This document shows positions 43,882-52,604 of a DNA stretch of 64,000 nt, piece by piece (position 1 is the first letter of the stretch; each line of letters starts with the position of its first letter). The position numbers and the translations under genes were made by a program. This DNA is from Streptosporangium canum (GTDB lineage: Bacteria; Actinomycetota; Actinomycetes; Streptosporangiales; Streptosporangiaceae): NCBI RefSeq assembly GCF_900113865.1, contig NZ_FOQY01000026.1:1-64000 (forward strand). The letters run 5' to 3'. The notes under the pieces were generated by a model. The model searched no databases, was not told the origin of the DNA, and worked only from the letters and a program-made list of their open reading frames with translations.

Positions 43882-44004
43882 ATGAGAATCGCCATGTACG
43901 ACATGTATCCCTGGAACCGTTCCGAAGAGACCGAGGACGAGGCCGCCGCCGCGCTCCAGACCGCGCTGGACCGTCGCGACAACGGGGGCGCTCCCACCCG
44001 CTGA
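43882..44004 (+). CDS. 40-residue small protein of unknown function
   Basis: ATG 43882 to TGA 44002 reads MRIAMYDMYPWNRSEETEDE and then an alanine/arginine-rich helix ending GGAPTR. The codons are strongly GC-biased in third position as in real genes here, and the composition (aromatic start, acidic middle, amphipathic helix) is not that of a chance frame. It may instead begin at the second Met (43894). No domain is known to me. It stands alone between the serA terminator and the NlpC gene, which converges on it. Confidence 0.5.
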   Translation: MRIAMYDMYPWNRSEETEDEAAAALQTALDRRDNGGAPTR

Positions 44005-44102
44005 GTCCCGCCCTGGCGGATCCCGCCGGAGCGAGGGCCGGCCGAACAGGTCCGTGATCACTTCCATCCCGCGGGCGGACCGGCCCGTGGCGTCCCCGGT
44101 GC

Positions 44103-44747
44103 TCAGGCGGTGGCCTGGAGCATCGTGGGGGCGGGCTCGGTCGCGCGCTCGGCCTGCTCGGCGGAGAGCTTGACGCCCGCGGGGTCGGGGCGGACGCCGC
44201 CGACGAAGCTGCTGCGGCGCCAGGAGTTGAGCTTCTCCTCCTTGACCACGTCGCCGCTCTGCGGGGCGTGCACCATGTAGCCGGGCTTGCTGATCATGCC
44301 GACGTGGCCGAGGTTGTGGAAGAAGACGAGGTCGCCGGGCTTGAGATTCTTCCAGGCGATCTTCTTGGAGAACGCGCCGTACTGGTCGGCGGCGACGCGG
44401 GGCAGCGTGATCCCGGCGGCGCCGTAGGCGCGGAGCATCAGGCCGGAGCAGTCGAAGCCGCCGCGGCCGGTGCCGCCCCAGACGTACGGGGTGCCGCGCT
44501 GGGCCATGGCCCACTTCAGGGCCTTCTTCCAGGCGGGCTTGGGAGCCTGCTTGGTGAGGATTTCCTTGAGCTTGGGGCCGGTGAGCGTCACGACCTCGGG
44601 CGAGGTCGAGGGCGAGGGGACCGGGGCCGGGGAGGGGGCGGGGGTGTCGGCCTGGGCGAGGGACGGGGTCGCGAACACGGTGGTGCCGGCGACGAGCAGG
44701 GTCAGGACGCGGGGGTAAAACTTGCCGGACAGGATGGTTCCTTCCAT
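44103..44747 (-). CDS. Secreted NlpC/P60 peptidoglycan endopeptidase
   Basis: 214 residues with a signal peptide (about 1-33) and a short Pro/Ala/Ser linker. The NlpC/P60 domain (about 85-180) has the catalytic Cys in YVWGGTGRGGFDCSGLM, His in LGHVGMISKPGYMVHAP and the third polar residue in that last strand. It cuts stem peptides of peptidoglycan and is exported. ATG 44747 is used because it starts the signal peptide right after the riboswitch, with GGAAGGAAC just before it. The c-di-AMP riboswitch upstream is the usual control for such wall hydrolases in actinobacteria. Confidence 0.92.
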   Translation of the reverse strand: MEGTILSGKFYPRVLTLLVAGTTVFATPSLAQADTPAPSPAPVPSPSTSPEVVTLTGPKLKEILTKQAPKPAWKKALKWAMAQRGTPYVWGGTGRGGFDCSGLMLRAYGAAGITLPRVAADQYGAFSKKIAWKNLKPGDLVFFHNLGHVGMISKPGYMVHAPQSGDVVKEEKLNSWRRSSFVGGVRPDPAGVKLSAEQAERATEPAPTMLQATA

Positions 44748-44754
44748 AAGGCCG

Positions 44755-44955
44755 GCCGGGTTAGCTGTCGGGCTCGGGCGTGGAGGCCGCCCTACAGCGC
44801 GGGAAGCGCTGATTCGCCCCAAGGGATCCCGTCGGAGGCGGCCCAGGGCATGGCTCCGCCGTGCGAAGCGAGATGTCCTGGACCGCCGTGGATCCCAGAA
44901 GGTGGTTCCCCGGCTCCGCGCAGGCCGAAAGGGGGACGGCCGGTGCGGATTAGGC
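44755..44955 (-). ncRNA. c-di-AMP riboswitch (ydaO/yuaA leader)
   Basis: Read on the minus strand, the 200-base leader carries the conserved blocks of the ydaO motif: CCGGGGAACCA, then GGGGCGAATC, the bulged GTAGGGCGG, and CCCGAGCCCGACAGCTAACCC close to the 3' end. It lies between a good promoter and the start of the NlpC/P60 gene. Ligand binding in this class turns expression off in known cases. Recognition is from memory of the motif; an Rfam scan (RF00379) would settle it. Confidence 0.85.
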
Positions 44956-44974
44956 GTCGGTTCGAATGGAGAGG

Positions 44975-45003
44975 ACCATAACCAAAGTTAACGAAAGGGT
45001 CAA
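44975..45003 (-). promoter_or_regulatory. Promoter of the riboswitch - NlpC unit
   Basis: On the minus strand TTGACC (45003-44998), 17 bases, TATGGT (44980-44975). Initiation would fall about 20 bases before the riboswitch core. Confidence 0.65.
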
Positions 45004-45108
45004 TACGTCGCAAAACCGGACAAAACGATCAGGTGTCCCGGGCGTGCGGCAATGTCCGGTGGGTGAGATCCGTGTTCGATTACCGAGACGGACCGGTAGG
45101 GTGCCTGC

Positions 45109-46155
45109 ATGGATTCGCGCAACATTCGCCTGGCAGTCATCCCCGGGGACGGGATCGGAGTCGAGGTCGTCACCGAGGCCCTGAAGGTCCTCGAAGCGGT
45201 CGGCACGAAGGTGGAGACCACCACCTACGACCTCGGCGCCAAGCGGTATCACCGGACCGGTGAGACCCTTCCCGACGCCGTCCTGGACGAGCTGCGCGGA
45301 TACGACGCGATCCTGCTCGGCGCGATCGGCGACCCCAGCGTGCCCCCGGGCATCCTGGAGCGCGACCTGCTGCTCAAGCTCCGCTTCGAGCTCGACCACT
45401 ACGTGAACCTCCGCCCGGTCAAGCTCTTCCCCGGCGTCGAGACCCCGCTGGGCAAGGCCCGCCCCGAGGACATCGACATGATCGTCGTCCGCGAGGGCAC
45501 CGAGAGCCTCTACGCGGGAGCCGGCGGCGTGCTGCGCCGGGGCACCCCGCACGAGGTCGCCACGCAGGAGTCGCTGAACACCGCCTTCGGCGTCGAGCGG
45601 GTCGTCCGATACGCCTTCGACAAGGCGCTCACCCGGCCGCGCAAGAAGCTGACGCTGGTCCACAAGACCAACGTGCTCACCTACGCCGGTGACCTCTGGG
45701 CCCGCACCTTCGACCGGGTCAGCCTGGAATACCCCGACGTCACGACCGACTACTGCCACGTCGACGCCGCCTCCATGTTCTTCGTCACCCAGCCGGAGCG
45801 CTTCGACGTGATCGTCACCGACAACCTCTTCGGCGACATCATCACCGACATCGGCGCCGCCGTCGCCGGCGGCATCGGCCTGGCGGCCAGCGGCAACGTC
45901 AACCCCGACCGCACCGCGCCGAGCATGTTCGAGCCGGTCCACGGCAGCGCCCCCGACATCGCGGGGCAGGGCAAGGCCGACCCGACCGCGACGATCCTGT
46001 CGGTCGCCATGCTCCTGGACCACCTCGGCCTGGCCGCCGAGGCCGCCAGGGTCGAGCAGGCCGTGGCCGACGACCTCGTCGAGCGGCTGACCGGCTGGGC
46101 CGGCCGGACCACCCACGAGATCGGCGACGACATCACCGCCCGAGTAACCGGCTGA
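45109..46155 (+). CDS. leuB: 3-isopropylmalate dehydrogenase
   Basis: 348 residues; oxidatively decarboxylates 3-isopropylmalate in leucine synthesis. Family motifs: [11 protein letters not shown] at the N-terminus, [17 protein letters not shown], the metal/substrate loop [19 protein letters not shown] and [19 protein letters not shown]. Start ATG 45109. It is monocistronic, followed by a long perfect hairpin; ilvE comes next on the same strand. Confidence 0.97.
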   Translation: MDSRNIRLAVIPGDGIGVEVVTEALKVLEAVGTKVETTTYDLGAKRYHRTGETLPDAVLDELRGYDAILLGAIGDPSVPPGILERDLLLKLRFELDHYVNLRPVKLFPGVETPLGKARPEDIDMIVVREGTESLYAGAGGVLRRGTPHEVATQESLNTAFGVERVVRYAFDKALTRPRKKLTLVHKTNVLTYAGDLWARTFDRVSLEYPDVTTDYCHVDAASMFFVTQPERFDVIVTDNLFGDIITDIGAAVAGGIGLAASGNVNPDRTAPSMFEPVHGSAPDIAGQGKADPTATILSVAMLLDHLGLAAEAARVEQAVADDLVERLTGWAGRTTHEIGDDITARVTG

Positions 46156-46176
46156 CCAAGCCGCCTCCCCGATCCC

Positions 46177-46216
46177 AGACGCGCCCGGCGGCTCACGTGA
46201 GCCGCCGGGCGCGTCT
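46177..46216. terminator. 40-base perfect palindrome after leuB
   Basis: AGACGCGCCCGGCGGCTCAC is followed directly by its exact reverse complement, then TCGTTT. A very strong terminator hairpin 21 bases beyond the stop. Confidence 0.8.
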
Positions 46217-46327
46217 TCGTTTACCCCGGCAGTGCCGGTTTTCGACATGGATGCAGTAGTTTCCCGTTACCCGGTCCATCGCAGAATGGACTCAAGGGCA
46301 GACCGCAACAAGAGAAGGATCTCCGTC

Positions 46328-47422
46328 ATGACCACCGCTCAGAAGCTCAGCTTCGACGTGCAGCTCTCCGACCACGCTCGCACCGCAGCCGAGCGTGAGC
46401 GGGTACTGGCGGAACCCGGATTCGGGCAGACATTCACCGACCACATGGTCTCGATCGACTACACCGAGGGGCAGGGCTGGCACGACGCGCGGCTCATGCC
46501 GTACGGCCCGCTGAGCCTGGATCCGGCGACGGCGGTCTTCCACTACGCGCAGGAGCTCTTCGAGGGCCTGAAGGCCTACCGCCAGGAAGGCGGCGCGATC
46601 GCGTCCTTCCGCCCCTACGCCAACGCCGCCCGGTTCAACCTGTCGGCGGCCCGGATGGCCATGCCGGAGCTGCCCGAGGAGACGTTCGTCGAGTCGCTGG
46701 AGCTCCTCGTCCAGACCGACCGCGAGTGGGTCCCCACGACCCCGGGCCACAGCCTCTACCTGCGCCCCTTCATGATCGCCACGCAGCCCGCCCTCGGCGT
46801 CAACTACCCCTCCCGCACCTACCGCTACATGGTGATCGCCTCCCCGGCGGCCGCCTACTTCGGCGCGGGCCGGCCCGTCTCGGTCTGGCTGTCCACCGAA
46901 TACACCCGCGCCGCCCCCGGCGGCACCGGCTTCGCCAAGTGCGGCGGCAACTATGCGGCGGCCTTCGTCGCCCAGCGCCAGGCCGTCGAGCAGGGCTGTG
47001 ACCAGGTGGTCTGGCTCGACGCGAGCGAGCACCGCTACGTCGAGGAGATGGGCGGGATGAACCTGTTCTTCGTCTACGGCGACCGCCTGCTCACCCCGGC
47101 CCTCACCGGCACGCTCCTGCCCGGCATCACCCGCGACTCGATCCTCTCCCTCGCCTCCGACCTGGGCCTGACCGCCGAGGAGGGGCGCCTGTCGATCGAG
47201 GAGTGGCAGGCGGGCGCCGAGTCCGGCGAGCTCACCGAGGTCTTCGCCTGCGGCACCGCGGCGGTCGTGACCCCGGTCGGCTCGGTCAAGGGCGCCGACC
47301 GCGCCTGGACGATCGGCGACGGCACCCAGGGCCCCGTCACCTCCAGGATCCGCGAGGAGCTGGTCGGCATCCAGTACGGCTCCCGCCCCGACGCGCACAG
47401 CTGGGTCCACAAGATCTGCTGA
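46328..47422 (+). CDS. ilvE: Branched-chain amino acid aminotransferase
   Basis: 364-residue class IV PLP enzyme, last step of Ile/Val/Leu synthesis. The PLP lysine is Lys204 in [15 protein letters not shown]; other family parts are [34 protein letters not shown] and [18 protein letters not shown] 46328 gives the usual N-terminus; AGAGAAGGA lies before it. The gene is alone, followed by a perfect terminator hairpin. Confidence 0.96.
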   Translation: MTTAQKLSFDVQLSDHARTAAERERVLAEPGFGQTFTDHMVSIDYTEGQGWHDARLMPYGPLSLDPATAVFHYAQELFEGLKAYRQEGGAIASFRPYANAARFNLSAARMAMPELPEETFVESLELLVQTDREWVPTTPGHSLYLRPFMIATQPALGVNYPSRTYRYMVIASPAAAYFGAGRPVSVWLSTEYTRAAPGGTGFAKCGGNYAAAFVAQRQAVEQGCDQVVWLDASEHRYVEEMGGMNLFFVYGDRLLTPALTGTLLPGITRDSILSLASDLGLTAEEGRLSIEEWQAGAESGELTEVFACGTAAVVTPVGSVKGADRAWTIGDGTQGPVTSRIREELVGIQYGSRPDAHSWVHKIC

Positions 47423-47430
47423 CCCGGACA

Positions 47431-47470
47431 CGAGGAGAGCCCGACCTCCCACCTGGCCGGGCTCTCCTCG
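47431..47470 (+). terminator. Terminator after ilvE
   Basis: CGAGGAGAGCCCG (47431-47443) with CGGGCTCTCCTCG (47458-47470), a perfect 13-base stem eight bases after the stop. Confidence 0.75.
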
Positions 47471-47553
47471 CGGGACCTCCTACGTCCCGGGCAGGTCGTC
47501 GGTGTCGATTGTCAGGTTCCTTCGCGCCCGCCCGCGATGCGGAAAACTTCTCG

Positions 47554-48207
47554 TCAGTGCTTTCGAATCATGGTGAGTCCGTCGGCGATGGGAAGCATCA
47601 GCGAGGTCACGCGGCCGTCGGCCATGACCATGTCGTTGAACTCGCGGATGGCCCGGGTGTCGTCGTCGTCGACGGTGGGGTCGGCCACGTGCCCCTTCCA
47701 CAGGGTGTTGTCGACGAGGATCAGGCCGCCCGGGGCCAGGCGGGACAGCAGGATCTCGTAGTAGACGGGGTAGCCGGCCTTGTCGGCGTCGATGAACGCC
47801 AGGTCCACCGCCTGTCCGGTGGGCAGCTCCTCCAGGCGCTCGGCGGCCGGGCCGATCCTGAGCTCGACGCGGTCGGCGATCCCTGCCTTGTCCCAGTAGC
47901 GCTGGGCGATGGCCGTCCACTCCTCGCTGATGTCGAAGCAGGTCAGCCTGCCGCCGGGGGCCAGGCCCCGGGCGAGGCAGATCGAGGAGTAGCCGGTGAA
48001 GGTGCCCACCTCCACCACGTTCCCCGCGCGGCTGAGCTGCGTGATCATGGTGAGGAACGCTCCCTGGTCGGGAGAGAGCTGCATGGCCGCGCTGTCGCCG
48101 GTGGCCTCGCGGGTCTCCAGGGCGAGCGCGTCGAGGACGTCGTCCGGCTGGGTGGTGTGCGCGATCAGGTATTGCCCGATGGCCGGAGCCAGATAAGTCG
48201 CCTTCAT
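47554..48207 (-). CDS. SAM-dependent O-methyltransferase (caffeoyl-CoA OMT/COMT class)
   Basis: About 217 residues. SAM-binding motif I VVEVGTFTGYSSICLARGL is near residue 60; also FDISEEWTAIAQRYWDKAG, the metal-binding DLAFIDADKAGYPVYYE and ILVDNTLWKG. The substrate is probably a catechol-like or small hydroxyl compound, unknown. The start could be 48216 (three residues longer); both are weakly supported. It is divergent from the cimA leader. Confidence 0.88.
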   Translation of the reverse strand: MKATYLAPAIGQYLIAHTTQPDDVLDALALETREATGDSAAMQLSPDQGAFLTMITQLSRAGNVVEVGTFTGYSSICLARGLAPGGRLTCFDISEEWTAIAQRYWDKAGIADRVELRIGPAAERLEELPTGQAVDLAFIDADKAGYPVYYEILLSRLAPGGLILVDNTLWKGHVADPTVDDDDTRAIREFNDMVMADGRVTSLMLPIADGLTMIRKH

Positions 48208-48335
48208 GCGGGCCATTCTCGTCACCGGCGACCGATCCGCGGCAGAGGCTCGCGCGTGAACCGGCGAGTCGTACATCTCGGATCCTGAGATCGATGTGTC
48301 AAATGGTGTCAGCGTATGGCAGACTCCGAAGCATC

Positions 48336-48377
48336 ATGTTCTACGGTCTGCTCATTATCGGCAGGCGCGCTGGCTGA
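48336..48377 (+). CDS. cimA leader peptide MFYGLLIIGRRAG
   Basis: Thirteen codons with Leu-Leu-Ile-Ile at 48348-48359, fitting control of an isoleucine/leucine pathway gene. Like the ilvB leader, it ends in Arg-Arg-Ala-Gly codons that form the left side of the first attenuator stem. An in-frame GTG at 48306 would lengthen it; ATG is preferred. Confidence 0.72.
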   Translation: MFYGLLIIGRRAG

Positions 48378-48428
48378 AAAGGGACACCGCCAGCGCGCAG
48401 ACCTCTCACGTCCGTGAGGGGTTTTTTT
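48365..48428 (+). promoter_or_regulatory. Transcription attenuator of cimA
   Basis: Stem 1:2 is GCGCGCTGGC (48365-48374) with GCCAGCGCGC (48389-48398), overlapping the leader stop. The terminator is CCTCTCACG - TC - CGTGAGGGG, followed by TTTTTTT (48402-48428), 59 bases before the cimA start. I do not see a convincing antiterminator pairing by eye. Confidence 0.75.
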
Positions 48429-48486
48429 GTTTCTCGAAGCCGGATGAGCGCGCGGCGAATCATCGAACCCGCGACAGGAGACTGAC

Positions 48487-50064
48487 ATGCCCGACGACCG
48501 CTTCCATGTGTATGACACCACGCTGCGTGACGGTGCCCAGCAGGAGGGCCTCAACCTCACGGTGGTCGACAAGCTGGCCATCGCGCGCCATCTGGACGGC
48601 CTCGGCGTCGGCTTCATCGAGGGCGGCTGGCCGGGTGCGAACCCGAAGGACACAGAGTTCTTCAGGCGGGCTCAAACAGAGCTCGACCTGAAGCACGCGC
48701 AGCTCGCCGCGTTCGGCGCGACCCGCCGAGCCGGTGTGAAGGCAGCCGACGACCCGTTGGTGGCCGCCCTGCGCGAATCCGGCGCGCCGGTCGTGACCCT
48801 TGTCGCCAAGAGTCACGACCGGCACGTGGAGCTGGCCCTCCGCACGACTCTCCAGGAGAACCTCGCGATGATCCGCGACACGGTCTCCCACCTCCGTGCG
48901 GAGGGACAGCGGGTCTTCCTCGACGCCGAGCACTTCTTCGACGGTTACGCCTCCAACCCAGCCTACGCGCTGGAGGTCCTGCGGACCGCCGCCGAGGCCG
49001 GAGCCTCGGTCATCGCCCTGTGCGACACCAACGGCGGCATGCTCCCCGACGAGCTCGCCGAGGTCGTCCACGCGGCCGTGCAGACCTCCGCCCGGGTCGG
49101 CATCCACTGCCACGACGACACCGGCTGCGCGGTGGCCAACACCCTGGCCGCGGTGAAGGCGGGCGCCACCCACGTGCAGGGCTGCGCCAACGGGTACGGC
49201 GAGCGGTCCGGCAACGCCAACCTCTTCACCGTCGTGGCCAACCTCCAGCTCAAGCGGGGCTTCGACCTCGTCCCGCGGGAGGCGCTGGCCGACATGACCC
49301 GGATCGCCCACGCGATCACCGAGGTCACCAACGTCACCCCGAACTCCCACGCCCCTTACGTGGGCGTCTCCGCCTTCGCGCACAAGGCCGGGCTGCACGC
49401 CAGCGCCATCAAGGTGGACCCCAACCTCTACCAGCACATCGACCCGGCGCGGGTCGGCAACGACATGCGCATGCTCGTCTCCGACATGGCCGGTCGCGCC
49501 TCCGTCGAGCTCAAGGGCCGCGAGCTGGGCTACGAGCTGTCGCCGGAGATCTCGCGCGAGCTGGTCAACCGGGTCAAGGACATGGAGTCCAAGGGCTACA
49601 CCTTCGAGGCCGCCGACGCCTCCTTCGAGCTGCTGCTCCGCGACACCGTGGCGGGCGAGCGCAGGCGCCACTTCGAGGTGGAGTCCTGGCGGGTGATCGT
49701 CGAGCGGACCCGCGGCGGCGAGCTGGTCAGCGAGGCCACGGTCAAGCTGCACGCCAAGGGCGAGCGCATCGTCGCCACCGGAGAGGGCAACGGCCCGGTC
49801 AACGCCCTGGACAGGGCCGTGCGGCTGGGGCTGGAGAAGCTCTACCCCGAGCTGGCGGAGGTCGAGCTGACCGACTTCAAGGTGCGGATCCTGGAGGGCA
49901 CCCACGGCACCGACGCCATCACGCGCGTCCTCATCACCTCCAGCGACGCGACCGGCGAGTGGGCCACCGTCGGCGTCGACGAGAACATCATCGAGGCCTC
50001 CTGGCAGGCCCTGGAGCAGGCCGTCACCTACGGCCTGGTCCGGGCGGGCCACGCCGCCGGCTGA
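48487..50064 (+). CDS. cimA: Citramalate synthase
   Basis: 525 residues. It condenses pyruvate and acetyl-CoA to citramalate, feeding isoleucine synthesis without threonine. DTTLRDGAQQEGLNL and GGWPGANPKD (rather than the LeuA form), the metal site HCHDDTGCAVANTLAAV, GCANGYGERSGNANL, and a C-terminal LeuA-type dimer/regulatory domain (LEGTHGTDAITRVLI). The length and GGWPGANPKD loop fit the CimA group of LeuA-like enzymes; AAAL homologues are sometimes labelled 2-isopropylmalate synthase family. ATG follows AGGAGACTGAC. Control by the upstream leader fits an Ile/Leu enzyme. Confidence 0.93.
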   Translation: MPDDRFHVYDTTLRDGAQQEGLNLTVVDKLAIARHLDGLGVGFIEGGWPGANPKDTEFFRRAQTELDLKHAQLAAFGATRRAGVKAADDPLVAALRESGAPVVTLVAKSHDRHVELALRTTLQENLAMIRDTVSHLRAEGQRVFLDAEHFFDGYASNPAYALEVLRTAAEAGASVIALCDTNGGMLPDELAEVVHAAVQTSARVGIHCHDDTGCAVANTLAAVKAGATHVQGCANGYGERSGNANLFTVVANLQLKRGFDLVPREALADMTRIAHAITEVTNVTPNSHAPYVGVSAFAHKAGLHASAIKVDPNLYQHIDPARVGNDMRMLVSDMAGRASVELKGRELGYELSPEISRELVNRVKDMESKGYTFEAADASFELLLRDTVAGERRRHFEVESWRVIVERTRGGELVSEATVKLHAKGERIVATGEGNGPVNALDRAVRLGLEKLYPELAEVELTDFKVRILEGTHGTDAITRVLITSSDATGEWATVGVDENIIEASWQALEQAVTYGLVRAGHAAG

Positions 50065-50073
50065 CCCGGTCCC

Positions 50074-50102
50074 CGTGGGGTACGGCCACGCCGTACCCCA
50101 CG
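50074..50102. terminator. Hairpin between cimA and the heparinase-like gene
   Basis: CGTGGGGTACGGC (50074-50086) with GCCGTACCCCACG (50090-50102), a perfect 13-base stem with a CAC loop between two convergent genes. Confidence 0.75.
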
Positions 50103-50118
50103 CCCCCGGAGGAGGGCC

Positions 50119-51804
50119 TCAGGAGAGGTCGGAGCCGCTGACCTTGAAGCTGACCGTGCCCCTGGAGGTCTCCAGGCTCACCTTGCCGCCCGCGCAGGAG
50201 AGCGAGGGCTTGTCGGTGCCCGGCACCACGACGGTCAGCAGCGAGTCCGGCGAGGCGGGGGAGACGACGGCGGGAGCGGCCTGCTTCTGCAGGTAGGCGG
50301 GGGAGACCCAGCCCTGGTAGGGGTTCTGCCGGCCACGGACCACCTCCAGCCCGCGCACCGGAGTGCAGGAGGGCATCGCCACCTGGACCAGCGTCGCCTT
50401 CCAGCCCACCTTGTCCTTGACCACGACCCGGCCGCCGCTGTTCGACACGGTGGACAGGTCGGGGGCGAAGTGCCAGAGGTTGCGGACCCGGGAGCCCTTG
50501 GGGACCGTGTCGAGCACGGCCATCACGTCCTCCTCGTGGTTGACCAGCACCGAGCGGGTCCTGGGCACGCCGTAGGCCCTGTCGGTCAGCCGGTAGCTCT
50601 GCCGGCTCTCCCCGATCGAGGATCTGCTCAGGGCGGTGGCCGTCCTGTTGCGGAACCCGGCGCCGACGACGGACGGCGTGTTGTGCGCCTGCGGGGACAT
50701 CGTCCAGCGGCGGTAGCCGTTGTTCTCGTAGGAGTGGAAGCCCACGTCGACCAGGACGTCGCGGCCCTGGGCGTAGTAGGTCACGCCGAGATGGTCCTCA
50801 TGGCCGTGGTACTTCTGGCCGGGGCCGAAGCGGATGGAGTAGAACGCCGACTCGGGCTTGTCCCAGGCGGTGCGCCCGTAGACGTAGCCGTTGCCGAACA
50901 CCCGCACGGTCTTCTTCGGGTGGTCGTAGCCGACCGGCCGCACATCCGCGCCGCCGTCCCCGATCGGGACCATGAACCCGTTGGGCTGGGTGGAGTGGGA
51001 GATGAAGTCCTCCAGCGACTCCCAGCGCCGGGCGATCTCGCCGGGCACCTTCCGGCCGCACGCCGTGATCCCGTCCATCGCGACCTTGAGCCGTTGGTGG
51101 ACGTAGATCGCGTAGCGCGGGGCCTGCTCGCGCAGCGCCCCCTGGGAGTCGACGTCGAGTTTCACGGTCTCGGTCAGCCGCTTGACGGCGAGACCGGCCC
51201 ACGAGCTGTTGCCGTAGCGGCAGCCGATGCCCAGCAGCGCGATGTCCTGGTCGATCCCGTGGTTGTGGCCCTTCTCGTACAGGCGCGGGTCGGACAGCAT
51301 CTTGGCGTGCTCGGCCAGGCTGCCGGTCAGCCAGGAGGCGCTGACGTGCTTGCTGAGGCAGACCAGCGCGGGGGCGCGCAGCGCGATCGGGTGCTCCTGC
51401 CAGGCGTACGGGCTGGACTTGGCGCCGCCCCGGCGGGGGTTGTCCGCCACCCAGTCCTTGGCGATCTCGGTGGCACGGGTCAGGTAGGCCGCCTGCCCGG
51501 TCGTCTCGTAGTCGGCGACCAGGCGGCCCATCCAGCGCAGGGAGTGGAAGACCATGCTCCATGAGCGGTTGCGGTAGGGGTCGGTACGCCAGTTGACGTC
51601 CTTGCCGACCTTCACCGGGGCCAGATCCAGGAACTCCAGCTCGCCGTTCATGATGTCCGGCGCCGTCGGGGTCGCCGGTAACCAGTCGCCCTGGCACTCG
51701 GTCGTGCGTTTGACCTTGTCCGCGGCCTCCGCTGTGCCGACCGCCGCGCCGCAGGCCACGAGGAGGATGAACGAGAGGATGAGTGGTGTGGTGCGGCGGC
51801 GCAC
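50119..51804 (-). CDS. Secreted heparinase II/III-family polysaccharide lyase
   Basis: 561 residues with a signal peptide (ILSFILLVACGAAVGTAEA). The N-terminal half is an alpha/alpha toroid (YRNRSWSMVFHSLRWMGRLVADYETTG, KGHNHGIDQDIALLGIG), the second half a beta-sandwich starting near KYHGHEDHLGVTYYAQGRDVLVDVG; His residues in NHG and GHEDH suit lyase chemistry on uronic-acid polysaccharides. No sugar-utilisation locus is next to it, so the substrate is unknown; a role in own-capsule or exopolysaccharide turnover is possible. The GTG at 51804 follows GGAAGGAAC and begins the signal peptide; the frame upstream is not used. Confidence 0.82.
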   Translation of the reverse strand: MRRRTTPLILSFILLVACGAAVGTAEAADKVKRTTECQGDWLPATPTAPDIMNGELEFLDLAPVKVGKDVNWRTDPYRNRSWSMVFHSLRWMGRLVADYETTGQAAYLTRATEIAKDWVADNPRRGGAKSSPYAWQEHPIALRAPALVCLSKHVSASWLTGSLAEHAKMLSDPRLYEKGHNHGIDQDIALLGIGCRYGNSSWAGLAVKRLTETVKLDVDSQGALREQAPRYAIYVHQRLKVAMDGITACGRKVPGEIARRWESLEDFISHSTQPNGFMVPIGDGGADVRPVGYDHPKKTVRVFGNGYVYGRTAWDKPESAFYSIRFGPGQKYHGHEDHLGVTYYAQGRDVLVDVGFHSYENNGYRRWTMSPQAHNTPSVVGAGFRNRTATALSRSSIGESRQSYRLTDRAYGVPRTRSVLVNHEEDVMAVLDTVPKGSRVRNLWHFAPDLSTVSNSGGRVVVKDKVGWKATLVQVAMPSCTPVRGLEVVRGRQNPYQGWVSPAYLQKQAAPAVVSPASPDSLLTVVVPGTDKPSLSCAGGKVSLETSRGTVSFKVSGSDLS

Positions 51805-51933
51805 GCCAGTTCCTTCCAGGCCAGATGAAGAGGGCGGATCATGCTGACCGAATCCCACCAAACCGGTCAAGCCGGGTGGACCTCTTCCAGGACATCGTTA
51901 GCAACTAGATGCGCGCCGGACGTTTGACGCCCC

Positions 51934-52539
51934 TCAGGCGTGTCCCCGGGTGCTGGCCCAGATGTTCGGGCGCGGCAGGGGCGCGCCGGACCTGACCGCG
52001 CCGGCCCACTCCGCGACGGTGGCCACCGAGGCGAAGTTGGAGTCCATCACCACCAGCACGTGGTCGTGCAGCTCCTCGGCCGTCACGCTGCCCGCCCGGT
52101 TCGACAGGGCGAGCGTGCCGGTCGCGTCCGACAGGAACTCCACGGCCAGGCCCCGGTGGTGGGCGTCGCGGGCGGTGGACTCGTCGCAGTTCTGGCTCAT
52201 GTATCCGGCGACGGTCAGCGTGTCGACCCCCTGGGCGTCCAGCCAGCCGGCCAGGTCCGTCCCCGCGAAGGCCGAGGCCATCGTCTTCTCCACCAGATGG
52301 TCGTACGGCCTGCGCCCCACCTCCTCGTGCAGCTCCCACGAGTGGCCGCCGGCGGCGAACAGCGGTGACCCGGCGGGTGAGGTGTGCTGGACCACGACCA
52401 CCGGGATGCCGTGCTCGCGCGCGGTGTCCATGGCGGTGAGGACGGCGGCCAGGCTCTCCTCGCGCGGGGGATGGGTGATGGGCAGGGCGCCGGTGAAGTA
52501 TTCGTTCTGGACGTCGATGACGATCAATGCTCGTTTCAT
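51934..52539 (-). CDS. Isochorismatase-like cysteine hydrolase
   Basis: 201 residues. The catalytic triad of the family is visible: Asp9 (VIDVQNEYF), Lys85 (VEKTMASAF) and Cys118 (GYMSQNCDEST), with the cis-peptide region before the Cys. The family cleaves amides or vinyl ethers, for example nicotinamide, carbamoyl or isochorismate groups. It lies 65 bases downstream of the GlxA-like regulator on the same strand and may be in its operon. Start ATG 52539; a long in-frame extension to 52839 overlaps the regulator and is not used. Confidence 0.88.
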   Translation of the reverse strand: MKRALIVIDVQNEYFTGALPITHPPREESLAAVLTAMDTAREHGIPVVVVQHTSPAGSPLFAAGGHSWELHEEVGRRPYDHLVEKTMASAFAGTDLAGWLDAQGVDTLTVAGYMSQNCDESTARDAHHRGLAVEFLSDATGTLALSNRAGSVTAEELHDHVLVVMDSNFASVATVAEWAGAVRSGAPLPRPNIWASTRGHA

Positions 52540-52604
52540 GCCCGTAAGCCTGGTGGAGCGGGCCCCGGGGGTGTGAGAGCCCTTCCGGCCATCCACCGCG
52601 ACGA

